The position numbers and the translations under genes are program-made. Positions 25,001 to 37,800 of a DNA stretch of 64,000 nt are shown in pieces (position 1 is the stretch's first letter; each line of letters starts with the position of its first letter). The stretch is taken from assembly GCA_000469685.2 (NCBI GenBank), contig LS997562.1, positions 44,830,869 to 44,894,868 of the forward strand. Direction: 5' to 3'. A model generated the notes under the pieces. It worked only from the letters and a program-made list of their open reading frames with translations. It was not told the origin of the DNA and made no database searches. The DNA is from Haemonchus contortus (lineage: Eukaryota; Nematoda; Chromadorea; Rhabditida; Trichostrongylidae).

Positions 25001-26499
25001 ATGCGTCTTTGCATGAATACATTGCCGATAGTGCTACTGTCTGTCGTGATATTCCTGGCCTCACCGTCCGCAGCTGACGAAGATCTCATTGAGACATTCA
25101 AAAACATCGATGTATTCAGACTGAGGTGAGTATTCTTCACTGCTTTCTGGACAGCAACTCGAGAAGCCGGGTAACTGTTCGTTTTTTCCAGGGGACGTGA
25201 GATTTTTATTCACGAAAAAATGTATCTTGTTATATGCCATTAAATACGTATAAAGAACAAGCGTAGCTCTCGAACGGCCATACATTTACGACGGATTAAG
25301 GCTGTAAAACATTGATAAAGCCCTCTTCCGAGCATATCATCCCTTTTGTTCACTTTGAAACTTCAGGGTAATGCACTTGAGTCGTTTCAGATCATCAGCA
25401 GGCGCCTGTCCATTGCTAGTTGTCGGTCAGGTGTGTCCACAGGAAAATCCACTCTACTACTTCAAATGCTGCGGTGATCTGAACGCATCGTGCTGCTTCC
25501 GATTACAGGTACGATTAGGTCCAAAAATTACATGGGATTATGCTTTGGATTGAATCGCTGGTTGAAAAAGAAAGACAAGAACAGTTTCAATGAAGTAGTT
25601 TTTATAGACCACAATTGTCATGCATTAGGAGGTAACCCGTATCCATTGGCTTGATCGCGAACGGATTCAGCTTAGTTATAGCTAGCCAAGTTTTTAAAAG
25701 AAAACAGTTCAGTACAGTTTAGTTGTTCAGTAGTTCAGTACAAGGTAGTGTCAGAAAGTCTAGACAGGTACCCGACCCTCGATCTAATGGTAAGGACTAG
25801 CCCACCATGGGTATAGCAGCCCATTCTCGCACTGGCTATTTCAAAGGCAGTGCTGTAGCTATGAAAAAAGGGGAATCTGCTGGAATTTGGTATAAGCGTT
25901 AACAGCCTGTATGAATGTTAAAAAAGATTTCGATAAGTCTTACCTAGCCCATTTCACCTTTTCACAGCGATATTCTGCTATTAGTCAGCATGTACAGTTG
26001 TTGTATTGCTCATCTCTTTTAAAAGGAAACCGGATACACGGCGCATCGTAAGATGAATGATGGACGTCAACTACATCGTTCCTCCTTCTTTACAGGATTG
26101 ATGTTTACAAACTATGAAACAGTGAGATCATCTCACAAGGATGGCTAGTTTTAGCCAAAGGGCGATGAGATTGATAAGAGTGGGTGCTGACAAGTAATAG
26201 TATAGAAGCCCTCAAGAATGTGAAGGTACATTTCGGGATAAAGAGCCTGGTGCCACAAAACACAAGTACGGGTTCGAGTCCCGTTTGAGGCAAAAGTTTG
26301 CCCACAACTCGCCACTTTTGTGAGACTTTCGTATCGCGTACTGCAATGGAAAAACATCAAACATCAAGCCAGAACAAGAGTTTTCCAAGCCAGATTCTAC
26401 CCATTTCAGGACTGGGTTCTCGTTCTGTTGCTCGTCTTGGCTGTATCAATCGTGCTGAGCATCATTGTGAACATTATTCGATGTCTATGTTGTTACTAA
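25001..26499 (+). CDS. Small Cys-rich single-pass membrane protein
   Basis: Three exons in phase (25001-25125, 25391-25508, 26410-26499) encode 110 residues. Residues 1-28 form a signal peptide (LPIVLLSVVIFLASPSA, then ADEDL). A short extracellular Cys-rich module of about 45 residues follows (GACPLLVVGQVCPQENP; YYFKCCGDLNASCCFRLQ). Exon 3 starts DW and is one membrane helix (VLVLLLVLAVSIVLSIIVN), ending IRCLCCY at the C-terminus. The order of signal peptide, Cys module, membrane helix and short Cys tail recalls the STMC6/Shisa/WBP1-like group of single-pass proteins; that link is inference. The ATG is 7 bp after a TTTACAG acceptor, which could be cis or trans. Poly(A) signal AATAAA near 26782. 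Intron 2 contains a tRNA-like relic at 26206-26290. Confidence 0.8.
26206..26290 (+). repeat. tRNA-like relic (T arm intact)
   Basis: A perfect T arm, ACGGG-TTCGAGT-CCCGT, is followed by TTGAGGC. An imperfect partner, GCCCTCAA, lies about 80 bases upstream, the size of a class II (Leu/Ser) tRNA. No D arm or anticodon arm can be folded, so this is a pseudo-tRNA or SINE head rather than a working tRNA. Confidence 0.4.
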
Positions 26500-29255
26500 T
26501 CAATCAAATCCGAGTATCTCTGTTGTCCTACGGTCATTCAGCAGTTCATTACCCTTCTATCGATATCAGTCAATCATAATTTGTACCGCATTATGCATTA
26601 TATTATACTTATTCCATATTCTTTCAATTTGTATGTTGTGAATTGAGTCTTTTTGTTCCGTTTTCATCACTTGTATTTGCTCAGTGGTTATTCTTGCCTT
26701 GAAGAGTGTATGTGTGTGTGCGTCCAATGTAACCAGACAGGACAATTTCGCTCCCTTCCTCCGACAGAATCATTTTTCTGAAAATAAATACTTCTTTGCA
26801 TAAAACAGTATCCAAAAATGTATTCAAGGTATTGAACATAGATGTTGAAGGAAGATCCTCTGTTTACGAAGAATAATATCGGTTTTTCCTTGGGTTTTCC
26901 TGAAGAATTTACTGACAGTGGAAATGATCCTGTGCATTTCTGTTCACGTGCCGTTGAAGGTGATCTAAATACAAGTGATTGATAGGTCTAAAACGTTGAC
27001 CTGGTCTTTTTGGTATGTCTTCATATGATTCGCTGGACTCGAAGATTTCAGCGTATCAGCATCAAAGAAATATCCACGAGATTTCCGTTAATTTCATTTT
27101 AGCAATGAGTTACGAACATTATCTCTGAAAAAGACCCAATTCCGATCATGGATAATGATGCCAAATGCTAGGTGGACTAGGCGATTCGGGTTTTTTTTAA
27201 AGCCTAAAGTAAATTCGATAAGCCGGGACAAGACCTTTCTGAAGGGGTATTAACAGAAAGCCCAAAACATCCGAGTATAACAGAAGATATGACAGTAGTT
27301 AAGTAGGGATTTGACAAGTTGAGAGAATTCTGGACGCACAGGGGATTCAACTAGTACATGGGGCGTCTTGCTGGAAGGTACCGTACAAACTGGATGTTCT
27401 CAAAATATTCACAGAAATGACAGATGTGGCTTTTCCACTCAATAGAGGTCATGAACTCAATCCAAAAACTAGAATTAGTAGGAGAAGAAACTCTCTCGTC
27501 GTTTTCTATCGCGATTCAAAACAAAAGTATTTGTTGTTGGGTGAATCACATCACGGATAGCAGGGCTGCCCATCTGGGGCTAAAGCTACCCTTAGGAGTT
27601 ATCATGCATATGTGATGCATGCACAGGACCTGCTCACAAACTCGAGCTTTTTTCGAGCCATTTTTTCGTTCACCTTTTTCCAGATCTCCATCTTTTTTAC
27701 ATTGTCCGCTGGTGTTCAACGGCAGTGTCATTTTGGTGTGATTTTTTTTATATTTAGTGAGCTGTGTGAATCGATAGGACAACTCCTATGTAGGAAGTAA
27801 AGAAACCTGACTGGGCTATTCAAAACAGAACCGCGCTGTGTTCAGAGTGTTATCCAGTCCAACTAACCAAGCCCATACAAAGGGCGTTCACAAGTGCCTA
27901 TCTTAATTTTAAGACTAAATATAAATTAAGTGTATGACGGTAACGTTGGCTTTTATCACAAGCCTATAGGGATTGTGGGCTCTTCCAAAAGAAACGCCAT
28001 GGAACTTCAATAGCAAAGCTTGATGGGCGGCTAGTTCACAGCCAAGTCACCAATTACGGTGCAGCGAAAGTTCAAGACCAACTATGGAAGAAAACACGTG
28101 AAGTGGAGCTAATCAGAATATGAATAGAAAGTTTCGAGAACGAGCTTGGTACAGAGCAGGACAAACATTCCGGAGGGAACCGTGCTAGCGCTTCATAACG
28201 CATTCACAATGCCTTCATCGGAATAACTGGGAGAGCTTCGAAGGAGCTTCAACTTTAGAACGAGCACAAATGTGTAAATTGGCTCGTAAACGTCCCCAAC
28301 TCTATGCGAAGGGTCCAAATAGTTCAGGCATCACAAAAATTCAAGATGACCGCTTACTCTACCCCGTATTATTCTATCAATAGTGCTGCCCGATAAATCT
28401 CTTTCAGTCAGTCATAATAGTAACCCCTACTCTGAAATCGATAGTATGTCTAGAATGAGCTGCTTTTCTGAAAATGATCAAACAGTGGACCGGTAGCGCA
28501 TCACTCTCATGACGGCATTTTACAGTGTGGTGAAGACGTAGTCAGGAGTGGAACCACCCTACCTTCCTCAGGCACTAGAGCCTGTAAAGAAGGAAGAGGA
28601 ACCGGCTTTGCGGACCTTCAAAGGGCTTGGAAAAGTTTCTTGGCCACGGGAATATAGTTTTTTAAGCCTCGGGAAGGGAGAAGCACCGGGATGGGTGCGA
28701 TGAGACGTCAGGCAAATATCTGCGATAGAGGAAGGGATGAACATTCAGCTGATCACTGATTCATTTCTTTTCAGAAGAGGATAACATGCCAGCATAGTAT
28801 GGCCGACTACGAGAGCACCATTTCGGGTCCGCAGTCTCGCAAAGACTGCTAACCATCCCCTCCCCCCCCCCCCCTTCCATCTCTGCGTTTTAGCGCCCTA
28901 GGCCTGTGATGAGGGTGGCCTCCCTCAACTTTCTTTTCATCCACAACCTTAACGATTATTGAGTACCCTATATCGAGTAATAATTCTCAGCTGATGAATG
29001 AGAACAGCGTAGGAGTTTGTATTCATCCTACGTTTGGCAACGGAGCGCGATATTGTCACATCTGAAATTTTCAAATTCAAAGCGTGAAATGCAATGCCAG
29101 TCACTTGGACAAGTGCCTATACAGTGTTTTTTGTTTTCTATTTGTGTTCTGTTTTTTTTTTTGTGGATAAGGCAACCGTACTTAATGTATTGTGTCCCGA
29201 GCTTCTCAAGAAAATACTCGTCCTTTCGATTCTGTGCATTTATTTTCTAGGAACT
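26500..29255. other. Intergenic
   Basis: Poly(A) signal of the membrane protein gene near 26782, then sequence in which I see no gene. A pure C tract lies at 28861-28874. The 63-93 codon frames near 27424-27800 overlap each other on both strands and are not supported. Confidence 0.35.
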
Positions 29256-31593
29256 ATGGCATTGGCAGCATCACAACCTCCCTATTGGCGTTCAACAAAA
29301 GCAGATGAATACAGGGAATTGAATTTGCTTGGGAAGGGAGCTTACGGTGTTGTTTACCATGTAACTCATACACCAACTATGACTGAAGTAGGTTTATTTT
29401 TACTTTTCTTTCTCACTCAGTTGTGAGACCTTCTATGTTTGGCATATTATCGTTCCTATTCCAGTATGCGCTGAAAAAAATAGTCGTGGGCGTGAATGAC
29501 GACGGAGTTCCTCAAAGCGTTCTACGTGAAATCTCGAGCATGATGGCACTCAGGCGATTACGTCACAAGAATATCACTTTGTCAGTAGAGTTTCTGGTAA
29601 AAAGATCGGTTTTAGTTGGAGGGTCAGAGGTTTGTGAGATATACGCAACCGAGGTTCTTCAACCTTTCCGATCAGGTTGTTTTTGAGGGTTACCTAATGG
29701 TACATTATTCGGAGACAGTTTTGTGCGTTTATACACTTCTGACTTTAGATTACATGACGTTTTTCACACGTTGGAGAACAATGGCTGTGATCTCCATATC
29801 AATATGGTCGTGGAGAAGTGTGATTGGGATCTTTATTCATTCTTAAAGGACATCCCTCGTGACATGCCAGATCATCAATGCAGGCTTATAGCGAAGCAGG
29901 TTCGAATCATTAGGTGTTTGACATCGTTCGATTTTGGATGCTACGATTTTTTCATTTCAGATTTTTGAGGGTGTAGATTTTTTGCACAGTAATAATATCA
30001 TTCATCGGGATTTAAAACCTCAAAATATCCTCATCAATCGCGACCAGACAGTCAAAATAGCGGACTTCGGCTTATCAAGGACATATACTACTCAAAGTTG
30101 TTTTACAACGGTGGTATGTTTTACTATGATCATTTACAATGCGGCCATTGTTATGATTGTTGACTTTTATCGAAATTCGTAGATATTGACTGCTCTCATC
30201 ATTTAGGTTGTGACTCTTTGGTACCGAAGCCCAGAACTGCTCCTGCAGTGCAGTTACAACACAGCTGTAGACGTATGGGCCATTGGGTGCATAGTCAGTG
30301 AGCTCTACCAGAGAATCCCACTATTTCCGGGACAGACTGAAGCTCAACAGCTCAGTATAATTTTCCAGTGAGTGAATCGATGTTTTGCATGTTACTTTAT
30401 AAAAAACGTCTACTGGTGCTGGATCAATATTTGACACATTTTGAATTGGAATGGAGGTAATGCTATTGGTTTTGTTCCTTTTAAGAAAAATGGGAACGCC
30501 TCGTTCATCGTTGTGGCCCCATGATGCTGTTGTTGAACGATCCAACTATCCATCATATCCCGCTCAACCGCTGGAAAGGTAGTTTACTCGACACTTTCCT
30601 TTATCAATCCTCATCAGCTGTAGCGGTTGCTAGCGAATTTGTCATAATCACGTAGCATATGAAGGGAAACTCTGATAAGGTTCATGCGCTGAATCAAGTG
30701 GTGCTTATCATTTTGCGTAAAAATTTTGGCAGACCAAATGTAATTGATGCTGCAAAGCTGCGGATATAACATTACACGAACGCTCTGCAGTCTGCTCGTC
30801 TTTTTGAAATTGAGGTTTGTTCTTATTTATGCCCAACAGGAGTACCCTGGAGAATTACAAATGCCATACAGAATGTTTTGGTATCGCAATATTTTGTCTA
30901 AAGGTCTAGCAGACTATGAACAGAAAGTTCGACATCCCAGAACCCTACCAGCCAAGCAATTATTCCTTTCGTAGTTTTTTCCGATGGTCTTAATTGGGTG
31001 TCTTCGTGCTAGGTTATCACTTGTAGTATGTTCTTGAATTGAACTTTACAACCGTGATAACAATGCAGGTTCACGATGCTCCCTTTTTGCACTTAACACT
31101 GCATGCTGTTGCTCATTTGTTACAGCGAAGAATTTCTTGTGGCACGTGATTGTAAATTTTATATCGATTTTCTTTCGTTGTTTCAACATTCATTCATATT
31201 TCAATTTCTCCTATAGTAATTTGCACTTATTAAATAGTGTTTCGCTTGATTCGATTACATTACGCCAGCGCTGTTTTTACGAAAATGGGAATGTTTTCTC
31301 CACTTGATCGTTTCGTCTTTCTCTTTTTTCGGTAACTGGGCTTTTCATAAATTCTCCTCTGAGCCGAAGTTTCTCGCGCTCGCAAAGTTATGCGATTTTG
31401 AACCATTTAAGCAGTGGTTCTTCAAGAGGTTTCACCTCAGCATATTTAATTGCTCAGGTTGAATCCGAAATTGCCTGCTGATGCAGTACCAGTGATCAGT
31501 GGTTGCTTGACTTTTGCCACGGAACAGCGCCTCACTGCTCGAGAAGCGCTTCGTATGCCATTCTTCAATCAAGTGGATTCTGTACGAAAATAG
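29256..31593 (+). CDS. cdk-4: Cyclin-dependent kinase, CDK4/6 type
   Basis: Seven exons in phase (29256-29387, 29465-29580, 29749-29899, 29961-30113, 30207-30367, 30486-30578, 31458-31593) encode 313 residues, close to the family length. Visible kinase motifs are the Gly loop GKGAYG at 26-31, YALKK with Lys48, the cyclin-binding helix [11 protein letters not shown] in place of [15 protein letters not shown] at 148-155, DFG at 168-170 and an activation loop ending [17 protein letters not shown]. The VVVTLWYR form is characteristic of CDK4/6. A Thr (182 or 183) is at the site phosphorylated by CAK. With D-type cyclin the family phosphorylates Rb proteins and drives G1/S. The start follows a TTTTCTAG acceptor by 5 bp. 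AATAAA lies at 31918-31923, about 100 bp before the next gene's acceptor. Confidence 0.93.
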
Positions 31594-31917
31594 CACGGTT
31601 AGGGTTGCACGCTCGGCTCATTTTCCTTTTCTTAGCCATTATTTTCTTGCCAAGGTATGCAGGAATGTTTGTTTTGAATATACATTATCTTTCTTTCAAA
31701 TGTATTTCCTTCGGATGTTTTTCGTCTTAGACCTCCTGTTCTAACCTTCCTCATACGTTTTAATGATTCGTTTTATCAATAGCTTTCAAGTGGCAAACGT
31801 ATCTCAGCACTATTTCTTTGGTCATTCCTAGCAACATTTAGTTTGCTCAAGTATGCCAGGTCTGGATTGTTATTGTTTTCTTCGTTCGTAAAAATCACCT
31901 CATTTCTGTACATAACG

Positions 31918-32024
31918 GAATAAACTGTTACTAATCTTGGTTTCTGTTGTGGTTCTTTCGTTCTGTTCGGGTTACTTATACAACCGTGCTATGCCATGAT
32001 TATCGGTACATGGCTTTTTTTCAG
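31918..32024 (+). promoter_or_regulatory. Operon-like junction: poly(A) signal then SL-type acceptor
   Basis: AATAAA at 31918-31923 is followed about 100 bp later by TTTTTTTTCAG ending at 32024, with the next ATG at 32025. In nematode operons such spacing separates 3' end formation of the upstream mRNA from spliced-leader addition to the downstream one. SL2 use itself cannot be seen. Confidence 0.55.
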
Positions 32025-33716
32025 ATGTCCAAGATTGTAGGGCTTGTACATCGTTCGGTAATAATACTTAGAGGATCGGACTCACTTAATTTGTTACAAG
32101 GACTCGTCACGAGCGATGTCAGGTATGTAAGTAATTTTATTTTTCTGAGGGCATGCTCAAATTTTGAACGGTCCTTCGTTTCAAAATTATTTAAATTTTT
32201 TCCCAACCCCAATGTCTACATTTCTGTGCTCTTTGGTCAGCTATATCGGCAATGAAACGGTTTCTCCATCCTTTATCTTAACAAAAATATTAAATTGCCC
32301 TTTTTAATTTTTTTGGCAGCATGGAGTTATCCCTAAGTTTTATAGATGCACTATCTATGAATCTTATTTGTTCGTACTTATTCTGTAAAGGTCTTTGATT
32401 TTCTAATGCGTCTTAATCTAATTTTTTTTAGAAAAGTCCCACCATCGGTGGGTATTGGCGCTTTTTTCCTTAATTTGAAAGGGAGAATAGTAGACGACGT
32501 TCTGATATCTCGAGATAATGGCGACATTCTTGTGGAATGTTCAGCATCGAATAGGACGGGCTTGAAGGAGATGCTGATTAAGTATCGCATGCGTAAAAAC
32601 GTGAGCGTGAGATTTTGGCAAGCCTTTACTATCCTAATTTGATTTCGTTTTGACATTCAGGTAGATATAGTGGAGTCCCATGCTGATGTGCTATTCACGA
32701 CCGATGATGTGCCGAACTCATTTGTTGATCCAAGATGTCCCTCTTTAGGGAGACGTCTTTATGGTGAGAGAAAGAGCGAGGAAACTAGTGCCTATCACGA
32801 AAAACGACGAATGCTTGGGATCGCTGAAGGCTGTGAAGAGTTGGGCGGACTTCTTCCTTTTCATGTATGCTATTATTGAACTCTACTCAATGGTTATAAT
32901 TGACCTCAACTCAATGTCTATGATCTGTAATGAGGAAACAGTTCTGTAAGAACTAATGATGGGCTAGGCATTTCACTCGAGGAGCGCCACTAGTGCTTAG
33001 TTTGTGCGTGATGCGTTTTCGAAGCAGGCAAGGCACTCGAAAGGGAAGCGCTGTTCGAGTCACAAAAAGCAATTAAAGCAAGCAATTGAGATCGTGCAGA
33101 TGCCTATCTAGTAGGGTGATTGGCAATCTATGAGTGTTCCACTAATCTTTGAGTAATTTCTAGTAAGTTACTATTGATGCTATCTCCACGACGGTGTTCA
33201 GTAACTTCAGGAGCGAAAATTTTTTAGTTCCCTTATATTGAAGCTCTAGCCTAATTTATGCAACGTTCAGGCAAATGGTGATCTGCTAAACATGGTCTCT
33301 CTGGACAAAGGATGCTACATTGGCCAAGAATTGACGGCACGGACTGCTCACACTGGTAGAATATTTCCTCTTCCGTAGAAAACAAATCTTCATCCATATC
33401 CGGGATTAAAATCAGTAATTAGGGGTGATTCGGCGGCGAATACTTCCATTCAAGTGTAAAAAACCCGTTAAAGGAAACGTCATGCAAGAGGATAAGAAAG
33501 TTGGCGAGGTATTTTTCATTCTCGTTTGTTCTCTAATCACAATCTTTCATTCATGCAATTTTGTTCTTTAAGGTCATTTCTTGTGGAAACGAACACGGTT
33601 TGGCTCTGATGGTGTTGAGCGCATTCGGACAACCGCTGAGTGTAGATGGCTCTCCGATTGTTTTATATAAACCGTCGTGGATGCCGGACTCTGCACTTAA
33701 ACCTAAGGGAAGGTGA
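32025..33716 (+). CDS. IBA57: IBA57 / CAF17-like Fe-S cluster assembly factor
   Basis: Six exons in phase (32025-32122, 32432-32600, 32661-32864, 33271-33355, 33423-33508, 33573-33716) encode 261 residues. The N-terminus fits the folate-binding YgfZ/GcvT fold ([18 protein letters not shown]). The family signature K-G-C-[FYW]-x-G-Q-E is present as KGCYIGQE at residues 170-177, followed by LTARTAHTG. In mitochondria IBA57 works with ISCA1/ISCA2 to build 4Fe-4S clusters. The protein is shorter than the human one, mainly at the N-terminus, and only a weak basic/hydrophobic start ([15 protein letters not shown]) could serve as a targeting sequence. The ATG directly follows a strong acceptor. It lies 431 bp after the kinase stop codon. 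Confidence 0.92.
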
Positions 33717-34809
33717 TAAAATGTATATTTGCTCATTCTAGTCGTTGTTCTGTGCGTTTGTACGAAGAATCTCCTCAATACGTCATTCAGACTTAGTTGT
33801 GCAAGTGTTCAGTTAGAGATTGCGGTTTGTTTCGAAGTGAGATCAGTTAGAAGTTTTTCATTAAAGTACTGGTATCGTGTGTACAATATTTGCGAATGTT
33901 CCTTTTGAAGCCCTCCGGGTCTGTTAATGAAGTCTTGTGATCAAAGTGTTTGTATGATGATAGGTAAACTCCTGCAAACCTACTACAATCTACTCAGGCT
34001 CAACGGTTTCTTTCATTGTCTTTTCATATGGAGTTTTTTAGTTTTGTCATTTTGCCACTGAGATCAACTGGATGAGGGATATTATTTTACGATTTCCCAA
34101 ATTTTGAATATATCTAGTGGAAATTATGGATTGGAAAACATTTGCATATTTCTGCTTTTACATCTCGGCTAATTTTTTTTGCCCTTTTTCCAAGCAAGTT
34201 CTTGTAGTGCAATGGCTTTCCAAGTTTCGGAGATTTGCGCTTCATTGCCCTCCGTACTCCTTAATAGAACGTGCGAGCATCATAACCTCATACAAAAGCT
34301 GAGAAAGTGCGCTTGATACCTACTGCCAAAAGGCCTATTCTAAATGATAAAAATTCCAGCTAGATTCACAGCACGAATGATCCGTAATACTCTTCGGATT
34401 CAACCTAGCTCTGTAGGGCAATAAATAAATGGATGGATGGATCTAGCGGTGGAGGTGTTAGATGAATTCATTTTCGGCTTAAACCAGAATGCGCTGCATC
34501 CTGCACTTGAATTTGGTCTTTCAAATTGAAGAGCACCAAACTTTAATTCAATTGTGCACCTTACCCTTTTCCAATCTCGTCATTTCTTCTTCATCTTACT
34601 CTTTAGCGCTTGTCCCGCTTGTAGGCGAGGTCCACAATCTCGCCATTTCATAATTATAATCTATGCTCTATATGAAAAATGGCGTTTGGTACAATTTTAG
34701 CCCATCGAAAAGCCTATATAAGATCCTGAACAAGTTGTTGATCTGTTCCAACTTGGACTTGCGGACTAGTGATTTCATGCTGGATTGTTCTTTACTAGAT
34801 CGTTTAGGG
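33717..34809 (+). other. Spacer between IBA57 and TCF25
   Basis: ATTAAAG near 33861 and AATAAA near 34420 are candidate poly(A) signals. TTCTTTACTAG ending at 34798 is a probable trans-splice acceptor 11 bp before the TCF25 start codon. The 61-codon frame near 34117 has no support. Confidence 0.45.
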
Positions 34810-37800
34810 ATGTCGACAAAGCATTTACGACGATTGATTGAAGAAAAAGAACTGGTGCAGGCAAAGGAAGACCCAGAAGAAGAAGAAACGGTCCAACAGC
34901 GAACTGGTCCAGTGAATCGTTTTGCTGCTTTTATAGGTAAGCCATCATACACACAAGAAATGGTAACACTCATGACAAGTTGTTCGTATACCGTATTACA
35001 AATCACAGTGATAACTAAGAAATATTTAATATGATCTAGTTCTGAGAACCTATTTGCAAATATACAGGGTGTCCCAAAATTATTTGCGCCAAAGTTCAGT
35101 AATTTCTAAGGTAGAAATAATCTATCAAATTCACATTACCTGCTATTAATTAGTTGCATAAGAAGGTTTCCTTGCAATATGCATGACCACTGATGTGGAA
35201 CTCCCAATATCTTTCAGATGGAGGAGGCTCATTCAATGCCACTTGCAATCATTGACGCGCGAGAAGTGGAAGGGCGTTATGAAATTCTTTGGGATTTTTC
35301 TAATAATCGTATAGGAGGCTATTAAACGATATAGAAAAGAAGATTGGATCAGAGACATACCAGGAAAGATAGAAAGGTAGAATGTTTTTGAAGATAGGAC
35401 TATTAAAATGGTCCGTCTGCCAATCGGTCGGGATCCTGGGTGACCCATCAAAAGGAACTCAGCGGGCACGGCTTACAGGAGTTATCGCGATGGAAGAATG
35501 TCATGCAGAAGCCTCACTACCATCCCTATCGTATGCTCCAATCCCGATCTCAACAGACTCTGCACGGCCAAAAAATGCAGAAAGTCGCAGACCCACTTGA
35601 GTGATGACACGCAACCCTTCGTCGTTTTCTCTGGTCAAGAAAATTTTTACTATAAAACCATCCCTCAACAACTAAAACGTTCGCGATCCGGAAAGAAACA
35701 TCCAGCGCGTAATACCTCACAAAAACGTTGTTATCAGAACAGTAAAATGATGTTTTTCAAAAAAATCACTGGCAAGGGTAAGCCGCTCGTGGTTTCTTCG
35801 GTGCAGGCGTGAGAATTGACCATGACCAGTACTCAAACGGTGTAATAATGGAAGTAAACAAAACATTGATCCGATCACGTTTTCTGAAACATCTCCATAG
35901 TCAATCTAGCAGACGCTACTCCAGCCCACAGAGCAAAGCTTGCCGCGAGCGTACCGAGACAGCTGCCCCGACTTCATTGGTGAAGAGTAATGGTCTCTAT
36001 TTCCAAGAACTGAGTCACTTGACTCTCACGAATGGTTACCTCTGATAGAAAGGAGCTGTCGAGTTGCCATCACTCAGTTTTGAGTTACTAGAATGCAAAA
36101 GCTGGAGAACGGCTGGGAAGAAATGGAGAAGGACACCTGCGTGCCACATGCGATCAAGTCGAGAGCAAACTTTGACTTCTATACGCGTTCACGGGGGATA
36201 TTGTGAAATACGACTTCAGCATGTTGTAGCACATAGTGTTAGCTAGCGTGCATAGCAATCCCATCGCCTTTCGCAGTTGAGAAGTTTCAAATATATTGCT
36301 ATAAATCGGCGCAAATAATTTTGGGACACCCTGTACTATTCATGAGATAGGCAACTTTCTAGAATGGACCAGTTTTCCGATTTCGATTTTGATTTCTTTC
36401 CACTTCTAAAATTAATACACCTGATTGGAGTAAGCAGATTCGAGTTCACTTTGTTAATAGATAATGACTAGGCTAAAAAGTTGTTGGATATACTTATGCA
36501 CACTTAATTTTGGTTGATTTATGTGACTTCAATGAGGTCAATTCAAAGAAATTAATCGCACAGCGGTAATTGTAGTGAGCAATTCGTCTTTAAGAATGAA
36601 AAAATTTGAGAAAAATCGGAAATTTTGAGAAAAGCGGAAAAATCCAGAACATATCAACTTAGCCTCACCTTGCTAGCCTCACATACATAGCTGCCCAGCC
36701 TCTACGTTGTCGGCCGTGATTCAGCACAGTAGAACGCAGGCAAGTATGTATTTCGAAAGATATTGCTCACCTCCAGATGACGAGGACGCTAGTCAGCACT
36801 CTGAAGAAAGTGATGCAGGGAATCCTCAGTCGGAATCCTCAAAACAGAATGTGAATCGGCATCCTGAAAAAGAAGGAGATCGGAAGGTTAATAAAAAGAA
36901 GAATAAAAAACAAAAGAAGAAGAAAGTGGAGGAAATTGACGAGGAACAGTTACTGGAACAACTTGCGTTAGAGGTTAGTTCATGAGATTCGTTTCTAAAT
37001 AGAATCGTAAGAGTGCAAATAAGTGAAATGAGCATATTTTCTCACAGAATCGCTCACAAACTACAAGCTCGGAGGACTATGAACCACTAGGGGTTGACCA
37101 AGTGATCAAGCCTGATCCTCGACTTTTTGATGCCGCTGCAGAGCTCAAAAGAGCTTTAGGGAAAAGCTTCAAGGTGGGTATAATTGTTTTGCAGATTACT
37201 AATACTCAAGCCATTTTGATTCTTTGAGGTAATTTGAAGTTTGTTAGCTCAGTCATATGCAAAGTTATACATATTCCCATTAGTCAGTCACACAGATTTT
37301 GTTGTAATGAGTGTACAATAGATGGAAGCAACGTCGAGCTCCAACCGTTCTCATCGTTCAGCTCACAGTGTGGGTAAGCTCGTTAAGCACAAGAATACAT
37401 GGCCACCAATAAGGAGTATTGGTGAGTGCATCATTTTCAACTGCTCGTCGGCTTTTTTTTACCATCTTTTTATCAATATCGAGTTGCTAACATAGGTTTG
37501 TCTATGGAATTAGATCATGAGGCTGGCCAAGAAAAATGGTTCAAGTTCGTCCACAATGCGCATTATGAGCAGCTTGAAAGGTTAGTCAATTAGGAGAAAG
37601 AACAATAGCTTATCGTCATGCTAAGTTGCCATCTGTATATTTTTCGTTTCCTAACACACAATATAATAATCATGTTGGAACATTTCGTAACATATTCAAA
37701 AAGGCTATTAGTACCAGCTACTGCTTAATGTTCTAGTTCTTCAATATTTGTACTCTTACTATGTAGATACAGCTACTGCTTAATGTTCTAGTTCTTCAAT

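Noticed and set aside
30839..30974. Alternative last exon of the CDK4/6 gene
   Set aside because: The open peptide after the CCCAACAG acceptor is in the wrong phase for exon 6, whereas 31458-31593 joins in phase and supplies the expected C-lobe sequence.
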